A stretch of 64,000 nucleotides of DNA from JBBROS01 sp965260935 (GCA_965260935.1 OZ253374.1:806001-870000), one strand, 5' to 3'; numbered from the stretch's first letter, positions 1-8,136 are shown. Notes: a model not told the origin generated them from the sequence alone. A program made the numbers and translations.

Positions 1-52
1 AGGCTCGGATCGGCCATCGGGGGATCAGGCTCCAACAGAATGGGGTTGCAGA

Positions 53-67
53 TGCGAATGGTTCGCA
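53..67. promoter_or_regulatory. Putative Fur-family operator upstream of the iron operon
   Basis: Perfect palindrome TGCGAA-tgg-TTCGCA, ending 33 bases before the proposed TTG start of the cupredoxin gene. Position, symmetry and spacing suit a Fur-type metalloregulator site, and a fur gene lies about 6 kb downstream. Assignment to Fur rather than Irr or another regulator is inference. Confidence 0.45.
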
Positions 68-100
68 CTATCAATTGGTCATACGCAAATGGAGGCTGCC

Positions 101-454
101 TTGTCGAGACTTCGCGAACTGTCGCTTGCGGCGATTGCCGGGCTGTTGCTCACGGGCGGCGCGGCGCTGGCGGCTGACACGGTGACATTGACCCTGAAAG
201 GGCATCAGTTCACGCCCGACACGGTCACGGTGCCGGCAGGCCAGCGTTTCAGGATTGTGCTGCACAACCAGGATGACACGCCCGCGGAGTTGGAAAGCCA
301 TGACCTGCGGATCGAGAAGGTCGTGGTGCCGGGAGGAACGATCACGGTCTCGGCCGGGCCGTTGAAGCCGGGGCGGTACGCCTTCTTCGACGAGTACCAC
401 GAGGAGACCGCCAAGGGCACCGTGGTCGTGACCGAGAAGACGGCGGGGGAGTAG
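101..454 (+). CDS. Cupredoxin-domain periplasmic iron-uptake protein (FtrB-like)
   Basis: Small secreted cupredoxin-fold protein of about 117 aa. An N-terminal signal peptide ends near an A-L-A-A-D junction, followed by a beta-rich domain with the FxPxTVTVPAG pattern of the cupredoxin_1 family. It sits directly before an Ftr1 permease and a P19-type protein, so it probably acts as the periplasmic oxidase or metal-handling partner of high-affinity ferrous iron uptake. An in-frame ATG exists at 89. GGAGG at 91-95 overlaps that ATG but lies at good distance from TTG 101, and the TTG start gives a normal signal peptide, so TTG is preferred. A palindrome at 53-67 suggests iron control. Confidence 0.8.
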   Translation: MSRLRELSLAAIAGLLLTGGAALAADTVTLTLKGHQFTPDTVTVPAGQRFRIVLHNQDDTPAELESHDLRIEKVVVPGGTITVSAGPLKPGRYAFFDEYHEETAKGTVVVTEKTAGE

Positions 455-457
455 GCC

Positions 458-1315
458 ATGCTCGGCAGTCTGATCATCGTGTTCCGGGAAGTGTTCGAGG
501 CCGGGTTGATCGTGGGGATCGTGCTGGCGGCAACCCAGGGCATACCGCGGCGCGGGGCCTGGGTTGCGGGAGGCATTGCCGGGGGCGTGGTCGGCGCGTG
601 CGTGCTGGCCATGTTCGCCGGGGCGCTGTCGAACGCGGTGCAAGGCTACGGCCAGGAGCTTTTCACCGCCGGGGTGTTGCTGACGGCGGTGCTGATGCTC
701 GGATGGCACCAGCTCTGGATGGCGAGCCACGGGCGGGAGATGGCCCGGGAAATGAAAGGGGTCGCGCGCTCGGTCGCGTCCGGCGACAAGTCGCTGCTGG
801 CGTTGGCGCTGGTGGTGGGGGTCGCGGTGCTGCGTGAAGGAAGCGAGGTCGTGCTGTTCCTTTACGGGATCGCGGCGTCGTCGCAGGAAAGCGTTGCGTC
901 CTTGCTGCTGGGAGGCGCGCTCGGCATCGGGCTGGGGGCGGTGGTGTCGTTCCTGCTTTACCGGGGACTGGTGGCGATCCCGGTCAGGATGCTGTTCTCG
1001 GTGACGAGCTGGCTGATCGCGTTGCTGGCGGCGGGAATGGCCGGGCAAGCGGCGGCGACCCTGGCGGGGGCCGACCTGATCCCGGCTTGGGGCTACCAGC
1101 TTTGGGACACGTCGTGGCTGCTGCCGCAGGACGGCCTGCTGGGCCAGGCGATGCATACGTTGATCGGCTATTCGGATCGTCCGATGGGCGTCCAGCTCGT
1201 GGCCTATCTGGTGGTGCTGGCAACGCTGGTCGTGGGCGCGCGCCTGATTGGCCGCGCGCCGAGCGCGGCGCCCGGCCCGGCGCAAACCCTGCATGGACGA
1301 CAGCCCGTTCACTGA
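458..1315 (+). CDS. FTR1 family iron permease
   Basis: Polytopic inner-membrane protein of 285 aa, probably seven helices, of the Ftr1/EfeU oxidase-linked iron permease family. It carries the two acidic family motifs: REVFE at residues 10-14 (a variant of the usual REGLE) and REGSE at residues 126-130, which line the iron path. It starts 3 bases after the cupredoxin stop and is followed 12 bases later by the P19-type gene. The cupredoxin-permease-P19 order matches FtrABC-type ferrous iron uptake. The C-terminal 25 residues are low complexity and probably cytoplasmic or periplasmic tail. Confidence 0.9.
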   Translation: MLGSLIIVFREVFEAGLIVGIVLAATQGIPRRGAWVAGGIAGGVVGACVLAMFAGALSNAVQGYGQELFTAGVLLTAVLMLGWHQLWMASHGREMAREMKGVARSVASGDKSLLALALVVGVAVLREGSEVVLFLYGIAASSQESVASLLLGGALGIGLGAVVSFLLYRGLVAIPVRMLFSVTSWLIALLAAGMAGQAAATLAGADLIPAWGYQLWDTSWLLPQDGLLGQAMHTLIGYSDRPMGVQLVAYLVVLATLVVGARLIGRAPSAAPGPAQTLHGRQPVH

Positions 1316-1327
1316 AAGGATAACAGG

Positions 1328-1846
1328 ATGCGTGGACGTTATCTGGCCGCGGTCGGGCTAGGCGGCCTGCTGGCGACGCAGCCGGCGAGCGCGAAGGAGT
1401 ACTACGTGGGCGGGCCGGTTCACGCCCATGACATGGAGATCGTCGCCAATTACCTGGTCGGCGTGGAAATGGCGCCGATGCCGCCGGACATGGTGCATGG
1501 AGGGTCCGGCGTGGTTCATTTGGAGGCGGACGTCCACGCGACGGCGGACAACGTCTACGGATACCCGGATGGCGGCTGGATTCCGTATCTCGGCATCGCG
1601 TATCAGCTCACGAAAGAGGGTACGGGGTGGCGCTCGGAAGGGTCGCTGCTGCCAATGACGGCCAAGGACGGGCCGCACTACGCCCGGAACGTGAAGATGG
1701 ACGGGCCAGGACGATACAAGCTGACCTACACGTTCACGCCGCCGTCGGATCACGGCTTTTACCGGCACGTGGACGAGGAGACCGGGGTTCCCGATTGGTG
1801 GAAGCCGTTCAGCCAGTCGTTCGAGTTCAAATATCCGGCCGACTAA
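1328..1846 (+). CDS. P19/Tpd-family periplasmic iron-transport protein (FtrA-like)
   Basis: Secreted 172-aa protein with a signal peptide cleaved near residue 22 (ASA-KEYY). The mature part matches the P19/Tp34 immunoglobulin-like family that binds iron or copper at a dimer interface; the early VEMAPMPPDM segment carries the Met and acidic ligands typical of the family, with several His residues nearby. It is the last gene of the three-gene uptake operon and would present ferrous iron to the Ftr1 permease. An AAAGGA ribosome site lies at 1315-1320. A strong hairpin follows at 1911-1944. Confidence 0.88.
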   Translation: MRGRYLAAVGLGGLLATQPASAKEYYVGGPVHAHDMEIVANYLVGVEMAPMPPDMVHGGSGVVHLEADVHATADNVYGYPDGGWIPYLGIAYQLTKEGTGWRSEGSLLPMTAKDGPHYARNVKMDGPGRYKLTYTFTPPSDHGFYRHVDEETGVPDWWKPFSQSFEFKYPAD

Positions 1847-1910
1847 GCGTCGTTCGGCGGAGCGTGCCGCCGCGCTGCCGGTAAAATGATCCGCCCTCGA
1901 CGGTTTCTGG

Positions 1911-1944
1911 GCAGGCTTGCGTGGCACAAGCGACGCAAGCCTGC
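1911..1944 (+). terminator. Hairpin downstream of the iron-uptake operon
   Basis: Perfect 12-bp arms GCAGGCTTGCGT (1911-1922) and ACGCAAGCCTGC (1933-1944) around a 10-base loop, 65 bases after the P19 stop. It is followed by TTAGATTG rather than a T-run, so it may be an attenuating or 3'-stabilising hairpin rather than a canonical intrinsic terminator. Confidence 0.5.
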
Positions 1945-2012
1945 TTAGATTGCCATCACCGGCCCGCAGCCGGGTTGATGCTGACCTGAAATCGGCTGAA
2001 AGGCGCGTGCCA

Positions 2013-2156
2013 ATGGTTAGAATTGTTCCAAAACCGGGGTTGCTGACCGGCATCGTGGTCTCGGCTTCGGTGGCAAGCGGCGTGTTGTTCGGGATGGCGG
2101 CGGTAACGGCGGCCTTGGCGGCGCGGTTGGCCGTAAAGACGGTGCGTAAACGATGA
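2013..2156 (+). CDS. Small membrane protein, 47 aa
   Basis: Short frame beginning MVRIVPKPG with one long hydrophobic segment (about residues 9-38) and a basic end, KTVRKR. A GAAAGG ribosome site at 1998-2003 is well placed for ATG 2013. The stop overlaps the start of a second tiny hydrophobic protein by four bases (ATGA), the usual sign of translational coupling, which argues that both are real. Function unknown; possibly a two-part small membrane complex. Confidence 0.5.
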   Translation: MVRIVPKPGLLTGIVVSASVASGVLFGMAAVTAALAARLAVKTVRKR

Positions 2157-2284
2157 TCGGCCTGATTTATCTGCCGATCCTGGCCTTGATCCACTTCAGC
2201 TCGGGGGCCTTGCTGGGCGGTCTGGCGGCCCTGTCGGCGAAGGCGTTGCGGATGATGCGGCACGAGGACCGACGTCGGTCCTAA
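2153..2284 (+). CDS. Small membrane protein, 43 aa, coupled to the preceding one
   Basis: Frame of 43 codons beginning MIGLIYLPILALIHF, with a hydrophobic stretch over about residues 2-27 followed by a charged tail MMRHEDRRRS. It starts inside the stop of the upstream 47-aa gene. The hydrophobic-then-basic layout is the same as in its neighbour, so the two may be a pair. No family recognised. Confidence 0.45.
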   Translation: MIGLIYLPILALIHFSSGALLGGLAALSAKALRMMRHEDRRRS

Positions 2285-2316
2285 TGACGCTTGCCGCCCC
2301 GAAGTTGCTCACTTAT

Positions 2317-2340
2317 AGGGCGGCAAAACCAAGCCGCCCT
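2317..2340. terminator. Hairpin between convergent genes
   Basis: AGGGCGGC (2317-2324) and GCCGCCCT (2333-2340) form an 8-bp stem around AAAACCAA. It sits between the plus-strand small-protein pair and the stop codon of the minus-strand regulator, so it could serve either direction. No T-run on either side. Confidence 0.4.
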
Positions 2341-2801
2341 CAGCCTTCTGAAGGCCCCATCGTCTTGACGAGGTCGAACACCCGCTTACGGACGGCAGGA
2401 TCGGTAATGCGGTAATAGGCTCGGACAAGCTCAAGCGTTTCGCGACGGTTAAGGGCCTCGTCGGTGCCCAACCCGTCCTGCCGTTCGGCCAAGCCGCCCG
2501 CTGCATGGGTCATGTGGCCGGTGCCGTGAATGCCGGCGAGTTGCTCCGGCATGTCGTCGAAGAAGAAGCTGATCGACACGTCGAGCACGCGGGACAAGTC
2601 GAACAGCCGCGACGCGCCGACACGGTTCACCCCCCGCTCGTATTTCTGCACCTGCTGGAAGGTCAGGCCGAGGGCGTCGCCCAACCGCTCCTGTGACATT
2701 CCCAGCAAAGTGCGACGCAGTCGAATTCTTGATCCAACGTGGGCATCGATCGGGCTCGGGCCGCTGTCCTTCTCCGGGCTGGCATTCGCCTGAATCAACA
2801 T
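2340..2801 (-). CDS. XRE-family helix-turn-helix regulator
   Basis: Cytoplasmic 153-aa DNA-binding protein. A Cro/cI-type HTH spans about residues 22-76, with the recognisable MSQERLGDALGLTFQQVQKY core. The C-terminal half (DEALNRRETLELVRAYYRI) is the conserved tail of a common alphaproteobacterial regulator type of 130-150 aa. It lies 90 bases downstream of lnt on the same strand and may be co-transcribed. Its targets cannot be told from the sequence. Confidence 0.85.
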   Translation of the reverse strand: MLIQANASPEKDSGPSPIDAHVGSRIRLRRTLLGMSQERLGDALGLTFQQVQKYERGVNRVGASRLFDLSRVLDVSISFFFDDMPEQLAGIHGTGHMTHAAGGLAERQDGLGTDEALNRRETLELVRAYYRITDPAVRKRVFDLVKTMGPSEG

Positions 2802-2891
2802 GTCTGTCCTCGCACGTGCACGATAAAGCTGAAAAAGAAGTTAACATCACAACCGCAAGAGGTCAAGAACGATCGTATTTCCGGACATTTC

Positions 2892-4463
2892 TCATTTAGT
2901 TGACTGATGTCCGGGATAGCGCCGGCGAGCTTCGCCCTCGGTCTCCAACCGCACGCGACGGATAAGCGAGGCGCCGACCAAAGCACATGCGAGCAGGCCG
3001 GGCATAACGAGGCCCCAGCGGGAAAAGGCGGTGGGCGGCAGCTTGCCGGGAATCGGCAAGGCGAGTTCGCCGGCGACACGCATCGGCAGGCGACCGAGTT
3101 CGTGCCCACGGCTGTCGAAGCCGGCGGTGATGCCGGTATTGGCGGCCCGGAGCAAGGAAAGGCCCTCCTCGACGGCCCGCATACGGGCGGCGGCGAGGTG
3201 TTGCCGGGGGCCGGTGGAGTTGCCGAACCAGGCGTCGTTGGTGATGTTGACCATCCAGTCGGGACGGTTGGCCTCGTCGACGACCTGGGCCGGGAAGATC
3301 GCCTCGTAGCAGATCAGCCCGGCAAACGGGGGCAGGCCGGGGATGCGCAGGGTGGCGGGGCCACGGCCGAAGCCGAATTGGCCCGGCACGACCTGGATGG
3401 CCAGGGGAATCCAGCTCGGGGCATACTCGCCGAAGGGGACAAGATGCCACTTGTCGTAGATGCCGGCGATGGAGCCCTCGGCATCCAGGGCGACCATGCT
3501 GTTGAACGGCTCGTTCCCCCGCTCGTTGGACGGGCGGCCGTTGCGGAAGGTCAGGCTGCCGATGATGGCGCCGCGGGCGGGAGCGATGGCTTGGGCGATG
3601 GCTTCGCGGGCGCCTTGGTCGGATTGGAGCAGGAAAACGCTGGCGGTCTCGGGCCAGACAACCACGGATGGACGGCTCCCCGCCGCGGCCACGCCCTCCG
3701 CGGACAGGGAAAGGTAACGCTGGAACGTCGCCACCGCGGTGTCGCGGTCCCACTTCTGCGCTTGGGAAACGTTGCCCTGGACAAGAACGGCGACAACGCC
3801 CGGAGCGGGAGGCTCAGGGGCCGAAACGCGCCAAATGCCGGCTGCAATCCAGGCAACGAGGATGAGCGCGCCGGTGGCCCAGCCCCGCAAGCCCAGCACC
3901 GGCAGGGCGGCGACGAGAACGGTAAGAAGCGTGAGGCCCGGGGTCCCGATCCAGGCGGCGGGCTGGATCATGACGTCGCCGGCGAGGCCGGGAAGGGCCC
4001 AGACGCTGCCCCAGGGGTTCCAAGGAAAGCCGGTGCCGATGAACTGGCGGGCGAATTCGCTGAGGGTCCACGCCCCGGCGAGCATGGCGACCCGCCGCCA
4101 CCCGGGCCGGGCGAACCAGGCGGCGGCGCAGGGCACGGCGATGAACAAGGCGAGAAGGGCGGACAGCGCGGGGACGGCGATGGGAACGAACCACCAGTAG
4201 CGCGCGGATTCGAGCAGGATGGCTTCGGTGATCCAGTAAAGGCCGAGAACGTGATGGCCGAAACCGAACCAGAACCCGCGGCGCGCGGCAGTGAATGGCC
4301 CCGGGGCGCCCCCGACAAGGGCGAGCAGGCCAGGCACGGCAACCAGCAGGGCGGGGAGGACGTAGAACGGAGGCAGCGCCGTGGCGGCAAGGACGCCCAA
4401 CACGGCGGCGGCAAGGTCTGCGCGCCAGCCCGAAACAGGAAGGCGGGCGAGGAGCTTGGTCAT
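2892..4463 (-). CDS. lnt: Apolipoprotein N-acyltransferase
   Basis: Integral inner-membrane enzyme of 523 aa that adds the third acyl chain to the N-terminal cysteine of lipoproteins. The N-terminal half has several membrane helices; the C-terminal half is a nitrilase domain with the catalytic triad in view: Glu in VVWPETAS, Lys in YDKWHLVPFGEY and Cys in GLICYEAIFP. A final hydrophobic helix precedes a basic tail. The frame runs on upstream, but the ATG at 4463 gives the usual family N-terminus and overlaps the stop of the dehydrogenase gene by ATGA, showing coupling. Confidence 0.95.
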   Translation of the reverse strand: MTKLLARLPVSGWRADLAAAVLGVLAATALPPFYVLPALLVAVPGLLALVGGAPGPFTAARRGFWFGFGHHVLGLYWITEAILLESARYWWFVPIAVPALSALLALFIAVPCAAAWFARPGWRRVAMLAGAWTLSEFARQFIGTGFPWNPWGSVWALPGLAGDVMIQPAAWIGTPGLTLLTVLVAALPVLGLRGWATGALILVAWIAAGIWRVSAPEPPAPGVVAVLVQGNVSQAQKWDRDTAVATFQRYLSLSAEGVAAAGSRPSVVVWPETASVFLLQSDQGAREAIAQAIAPARGAIIGSLTFRNGRPSNERGNEPFNSMVALDAEGSIAGIYDKWHLVPFGEYAPSWIPLAIQVVPGQFGFGRGPATLRIPGLPPFAGLICYEAIFPAQVVDEANRPDWMVNITNDAWFGNSTGPRQHLAAARMRAVEEGLSLLRAANTGITAGFDSRGHELGRLPMRVAGELALPIPGKLPPTAFSRWGLVMPGLLACALVGASLIRRVRLETEGEARRRYPGHQSTK

Positions 4464-5407
4464 GGGCTGACGAGGCGCTCCGCCGGGATCGGGTCGCCGC
4501 GGAGGCACGCCGCGATGCACTCGGCGGCCATGACCCCCATGGTGACAAGGCTGCCATCGGTCACGCCGGCGACGTGGGGGGTGGCAATGACGCGGGCGTG
4601 ACGGCGGAGGGGATCGCCCGGGAGCGGCGGCTCGGTTTCGAACACGTCCAGGCCGGCCCCGGCGATGTGGCCGGACTCGATCGCCCGCAGGAGGGCCGGC
4701 TCGTCGATCAGGCCGCCGCGGGCGGTGTTGATGACGACCGCGCCCCGGGGAAGTAGGGCGAGTGCGGCGGCGTCGATGATGTGCCGGGTGGCCGGGGCGT
4801 AGGGGAGGTGAAGCGAGAGGATGTCGGCGCGTCGCAAAAGGTCCGGGAGGGTGGGGGCGGGCTCGATGCGCCCGGCGGGCGGGGTCGCCGGGTCGTAGCC
4901 GTGGATGGCGAGGCCGAACGGGGCGGCGAGTTCGGCCACGGCCTGCCCGATCGCGCCGCAGCCGACCAAGCCAAGGCGCAGGCCCGCCACGTCGCGGACC
5001 TTGGTCCCGGCCTCGCGCCATCCCCCGGCCCCCACCATGCACGAGAGCGGGCCCAGGTCTTTGACAAGGGCGAGCATGAGCGCGATGGCGTGTTCGGCGA
5101 CGGGGCGGGTGTTGGAGCCGGGCGCGCGGGTGACGAGGATGCCCCGGCGGGCGGCCTCCCCGACATCGACGTCGTCGACCCCCACGCCGTGGCGGGCAAC
5201 GAGCCGCAGGTTGGGGGCGGCCTGCATGGCGGCGGCGGTGACGGGTCCTTGGCGGGACAGGATGGCGACCGGGTTGACCTCGGCGGCGAGGGCGGCCACG
5301 TCGGCGGCGGACGGGTAGGGCGGCATGTAATGGATGCGGGCGCCCGCGGCCTCGATAAGGGCAACCGCCTGGGGCGCCAGGCGGGGCGCTGTCATGATCA
5401 CGTCCAT
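4460..5407 (-). CDS. D-isomer-specific 2-hydroxyacid dehydrogenase
   Basis: NAD-dependent dehydrogenase of 315 aa in the phosphoglycerate/hydroxypyruvate dehydrogenase superfamily. The nucleotide-binding Rossmann motif is LGLVGCGAIGQA, and the catalytic Arg (INTARGGLID), Glu (DVFETEPPL) and His (ATPHVAGVT) are all present. An N-terminal extension is possible in frame, but MDVIMTAPRLAP is the usual family start. The substrate is uncertain; SerA-type enzymes usually carry an extra ACT domain, absent here. It is coupled by ATGA to lnt and lies 31 bases after the OlsB-like gene. Confidence 0.88.
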   Translation of the reverse strand: MDVIMTAPRLAPQAVALIEAAGARIHYMPPYPSAADVAALAAEVNPVAILSRQGPVTAAAMQAAPNLRLVARHGVGVDDVDVGEAARRGILVTRAPGSNTRPVAEHAIALMLALVKDLGPLSCMVGAGGWREAGTKVRDVAGLRLGLVGCGAIGQAVAELAAPFGLAIHGYDPATPPAGRIEPAPTLPDLLRRADILSLHLPYAPATRHIIDAAALALLPRGAVVINTARGGLIDEPALLRAIESGHIAGAGLDVFETEPPLPGDPLRRHARVIATPHVAGVTDGSLVTMGVMAAECIAACLRGDPIPAERLVSP

Positions 5408-5438
5408 GCGTTCACCTGTTGCTGCGGCGAGGGCCGGC

Positions 5439-6263
5439 TCAGTCCGGCTGGTCGGCGCGGCCGCGCTCGTAGTGCTTGACGTATCTGTCGGTGATGAGGT
5501 CGCTTTTGACGATGATGGCGATGTCGGTGGTGTTGAACTGCTCATCAACGACGGCGCCGTCGCCGACGAAGCCGCCGAGCCGGATATAGCCCTTGATCAG
5601 CGGCGGCAGCAGCGAGGTTGCTTGGCGGGCGTCGATCGACATCGGGTCGCGGCGGCGCATGTCGACGTAGCGGCCGGGGAGCGCGCGGAGGCGCAACGCC
5701 GGGGGGGCGAGGTGATGGCCGTAAAGGAAGGTTAGTTCCTCGGCCAGGGCTTCGGGGTCGGTGCCGGGGAGGCTGGCGCAGCCGAACATGAGGTCGATGT
5801 TCTGCTCGGCGACGTAGGCGGCGATGCCGCGCCATAGAAGCTGCATGACGGCCCGCCCGCGGTAGCTGGCGTCGACGCAGGAGCGCCCGAGTTCCAGCAC
5901 GCGTCCGGGAAAGGCGTCGATAGGGGCGAGGTCGTACTCGTCGGCGGAATAGAAGCGCCCGATCTTGGCGGCCCCGTCTTTCTGGATGAGGCGATAGGTG
6001 CCGACGACGCCGGCCGTCCCCTCGCCGAGAGCGTGGTCAAGGACGAGGAGGTGGTCGGCGATGGAATCGAAGGCGTCGGAGTCACGGCGGGACGCGAGCG
6101 CCTCGGGAGAAGGAATGGCGCCCATCTCGTCGAAGAAGACGCGGTAGCGGAGGGCTTGGGCGGAATTTACCTCAGCCTGGTTCGCCGCGATCCGGACACC
6201 GAGGTTGCCGGCTCTGAGTTCGCGGAAATGGGGGCGGCGCTGGGGGCGGGCGTAATGCGTCAT
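5439..6263 (-). CDS. OlsB-like GNAT N-acyltransferase
   Basis: A 274-aa acyltransferase of the COG3176/OlsB group (acetyltransf_5 type). Family hallmarks are visible: RYRVFFDEMGA near the N-terminus, DAFDSIADHLLV, VVGTYRLI, YSADEYDL and VLELGRSCVDASYRGRAVM. Characterised members acylate ornithine with 3-hydroxyacyl-ACP, the first step of ornithine lipid synthesis, but no OlsA partner is adjacent, so substrate is inferred. Its start overlaps the fur stop by four bases, which suggests co-expression with the iron regulator. Confidence 0.8.
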   Translation of the reverse strand: MTHYARPQRRPHFRELRAGNLGVRIAANQAEVNSAQALRYRVFFDEMGAIPSPEALASRRDSDAFDSIADHLLVLDHALGEGTAGVVGTYRLIQKDGAAKIGRFYSADEYDLAPIDAFPGRVLELGRSCVDASYRGRAVMQLLWRGIAAYVAEQNIDLMFGCASLPGTDPEALAEELTFLYGHHLAPPALRLRALPGRYVDMRRRDPMSIDARQATSLLPPLIKGYIRLGGFVGDGAVVDEQFNTTDIAIIVKSDLITDRYVKHYERGRADQPD

Positions 6264-6751
6264 TGCGCTGCGGCCGACGCCGGGACAGCCTGCCCGGCCG
6301 GCTCGTCCGGCTCGTTCCGGCTGCGGGCCGCGTCGGTTTTCGGCTGCTGCGGTTTGCGGCCGAACAGTTCGAGGCGGTAGGAAACAAGCTCGAACCCCAA
6401 TTTCTTGGCAATATCCTGGATAAGGGCCTCGTGCGGGGCGCTTTCGAATTCGGTGACCCGGCCGGAGTCGACGTCGATGATGTGGTGGTGCTTGCCGTGC
6501 TCGGTCGGCTCATACCGCGCGCGGCTGCCGCCGAAGTCGCGGCGTTCAAGAATGCCTTTCTCCTCGAACAGCCGGACAGTGCGGTAAACGGTCGCGATCG
6601 AGATGCGCTGATCGATGGAGGCCGCCCGGCGGTAGAGTTCTTCCACGTCCGGGTGGTCCGCCGCCTCGGAAAGGACGCGGGCGATAACCCGGCGCTGGCC
6701 TGTCATTTTGAGGCCGTTCTCGACGCATAACCGTTCGATGCGTGTTTCCAT
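6260..6751 (-). CDS. fur: Fur-family ferric uptake regulator
   Basis: Metal-dependent repressor of 163 aa. A winged-helix DNA-binding domain occupies about residues 1-85 (MTGQRRVIARVL, ISIATVYRTVRLFEEKGILERRDF), followed by the dimerisation domain with the metal-binding His cluster EHGKHHHIIDVDSG. CxxC structural zinc motifs are absent, as in many alphaproteobacterial Fur/Mur proteins, so iron versus manganese specificity cannot be decided. The C-terminal 30 residues are proline- and alanine-rich and not conserved. A longer in-frame start exists, but METRIERLCVENG is the typical N-terminus. Confidence 0.92.
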   Translation of the reverse strand: METRIERLCVENGLKMTGQRRVIARVLSEAADHPDVEELYRRAASIDQRISIATVYRTVRLFEEKGILERRDFGGSRARYEPTEHGKHHHIIDVDSGRVTEFESAPHEALIQDIAKKLGFELVSYRLELFGRKPQQPKTDAARSRNEPDEPAGQAVPASAAAQ

Positions 6752-6791
6752 GAGATCCCTGTCGGTCGCCACGCCCGTCACACTGGCTGGC

Positions 6792-6808
6792 GTAGCCGAA
6801 CAGGCTAC
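6792..6808. promoter_or_regulatory. Inverted repeat upstream of fur
   Basis: GTAGCC-gaaca-GGCTAC lies about 41 bases before the fur start. It could be an operator or a leader hairpin. No matching site was noticed elsewhere in the window. Confidence 0.25.
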
Positions 6809-6942
6809 CGGATGTCGAATCGGGAAGGCGGCATGTCGTGCTGACGGTCCGGTTAGGCTTAGGCGAGCTGGCAACCCTGGTTCCGCGCCGTCATTCCAAA
6901 CCGATCTGCCGCCGGCGGACCGATTTGGCGTGAACAGGGCCG

Positions 6943-7350
6943 TTAACGTCCGCGCGGCTTCGTGCCGAGGCCGATCTTCTTGGCAAGCGACGAACGGTGC
7001 CTCGCGTAGCTCGGGGCGACCATCGGATAGTCCGGCGGGAGCTGCCACTTCTCGCGGTATTGCTCCGGGGTCATGTTGTAGGACGTCTTCAGATGCCGTT
7101 TCAGCATTTTCAGCTTCTTGCCGTCTTCAAGGCAGATGATGTAGTCGGCAAAAACAGACTTCTTGACCGGAACTGCCGGTTGCTGCTTGTCGGGGATGAC
7201 CTGCTCCTTACCAACTCCGGCCAAGGTGCGGTAAACGTCCTGTATCAGGCTCGGCAACGCGTCCGCGCCGATTGAATTGTTGGAAACATGAGCCGAGACG
7301 ATCTGCGCCGTCAATCCAAGAACGTCACTTGTCTCTGTCTGCTCGGTCAT
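6943..7350 (-). CDS. mucR: MucR/Ros family transcriptional regulator
   Basis: A 135-aa protein with the N-terminal LTAQIVSAHVSNNSI oligomerisation segment and a C-terminal Ros/MucR DNA-binding domain (about residues 70-130: DYIICLEDGKKLKMLKRHL, YREKWQLPPDYPMVAPSYA). The classical zinc ligands Cys-x2-Cys...His...His read Cys-x2-Asp...His...Ser here; this variant, known in other alphaproteobacteria, may not bind zinc in the usual way. MucR proteins are pleiotropic, H-NS-like silencers of surface polysaccharide, motility and cell-cycle genes, so the glycan locus at 29-47 kb is a plausible target. It is divergent from the TusA-like gene. Confidence 0.9.
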   Translation of the reverse strand: MTEQTETSDVLGLTAQIVSAHVSNNSIGADALPSLIQDVYRTLAGVGKEQVIPDKQQPAVPVKKSVFADYIICLEDGKKLKMLKRHLKTSYNMTPEQYREKWQLPPDYPMVAPSYARHRSSLAKKIGLGTKPRGR

Positions 7351-7427
7351 GAACGCTTTCCTCTATTGAAAGATGTCACGCATATATCTCGGTCCTACGT
7401 CGTTTCGCAATAGTGGAGCAAGAATAA

Positions 7428-7721
7428 ATGATCGCTGTTAACTCCGGCAATACAGTCCAGTCTGACGGGCTACAACCCTCGATTGGCGTCAAGGCGGATT
7501 TAGAGATCGATATCACCGCCTATGTCTGCCCGATGACATTCGTGCGTACCCGACTCGGCATCGACCGGCTTCGCCCGGGGCAGGTTCTCGCGGTTCGGTT
7601 GCGGGGCGACGAGCCGCTCCGGAACGTCCCCCGCACCGCGGCCGAGCAGGGGCACGACGTTCTGCGCGTCGACGGCCTGGGCGACGGGATCAGCCTGGTT
7701 CTGATCCGCAAGGGGGGCTGA
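7428..7721 (+). CDS. TusA-family sulfur carrier/sulfurtransferase
   Basis: A 97-aa protein whose core ITAYVCPMTFVRTRLGIDRL and the following PGQVLAVRLRGDEPLRNVP form the small TusA two-layer fold. The active-site Cys is in CPM rather than the common CPxP, a frequent variant in this family. A roughly 25-residue N-terminal extension precedes the domain and may contain a later true start. The 3' end overlaps the convergent rimI gene by 32 bases. Role probably persulfide transfer; partner unknown. Confidence 0.75.
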   Translation: MIAVNSGNTVQSDGLQPSIGVKADLEIDITAYVCPMTFVRTRLGIDRLRPGQVLAVRLRGDEPLRNVPRTAAEQGHDVLRVDGLGDGISLVLIRKGG

Positions 7722-8136
7722 GCGGCGCGCGGAGGATCAGCGCGTCGGCGCCGCCGGGATAGTATCGGCGGCGGCGCCCGACGTGCTCGAAGCCGTGCCG
7801 GGCATAAAGGGCGCGGGCCGCGGCGTTGTCGGCGGCGACTTCCAAAACCATGGAGGCGGCGCCCCGGGCGGCGGCCGTCCGCATCGCCCGCCGCAGCAGC
7901 CCGGCGCCCAGCCCTTGACGCCGGCGTTCAGGCACAACGGCGAGGGTCAGGATTTCCGCCTCGTCGAGAACAACGCGGGCGAGAACGAAGCCGCCGCCCG
8001 GGTCGACGTGGCCGAAAGCGCCGGGCAGGGAGAGTTGCAGGGCCATGGCTTCCGCCCCCCACCGGCTTGCGGGGGCGAAGGCGCTGGCGTGGATAAGGGC
8101 GAGAACGGCGGCGTGGGCAGGGGTCGCGGGCTGCAT
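7690..8136 (-). CDS. rimI: RimI-type protein N-acetyltransferase
   Basis: GNAT enzyme of 148 aa with the acetyl-CoA loop RRRQGLGAGLLRRAM and the C-terminal EVAADNAAARALYARHGFE motif of RimI-like N-alpha-acetyltransferases. It follows tsaB with a one-base stop/start overlap (TGATG), the classical tsaB-rimI arrangement. The reading frame extends further upstream inside tsaB, but the coupled ATG at 8136 is the sensible start. Confidence 0.85.
   Translation of the reverse strand: MQPATPAHAAVLALIHASAFAPASRWGAEAMALQLSLPGAFGHVDPGGGFVLARVVLDEAEILTLAVVPERRRQGLGAGLLRRAMRTAAARGAASMVLEVAADNAAARALYARHGFEHVGRRRRYYPGGADALILRAPLSPPCGSEPG

Noticed and set aside
2907..4601. Plus-strand open frame of 564 codons
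   Set aside because: Antisense to lnt; Gly/Ala/Asp-rich without motifs.
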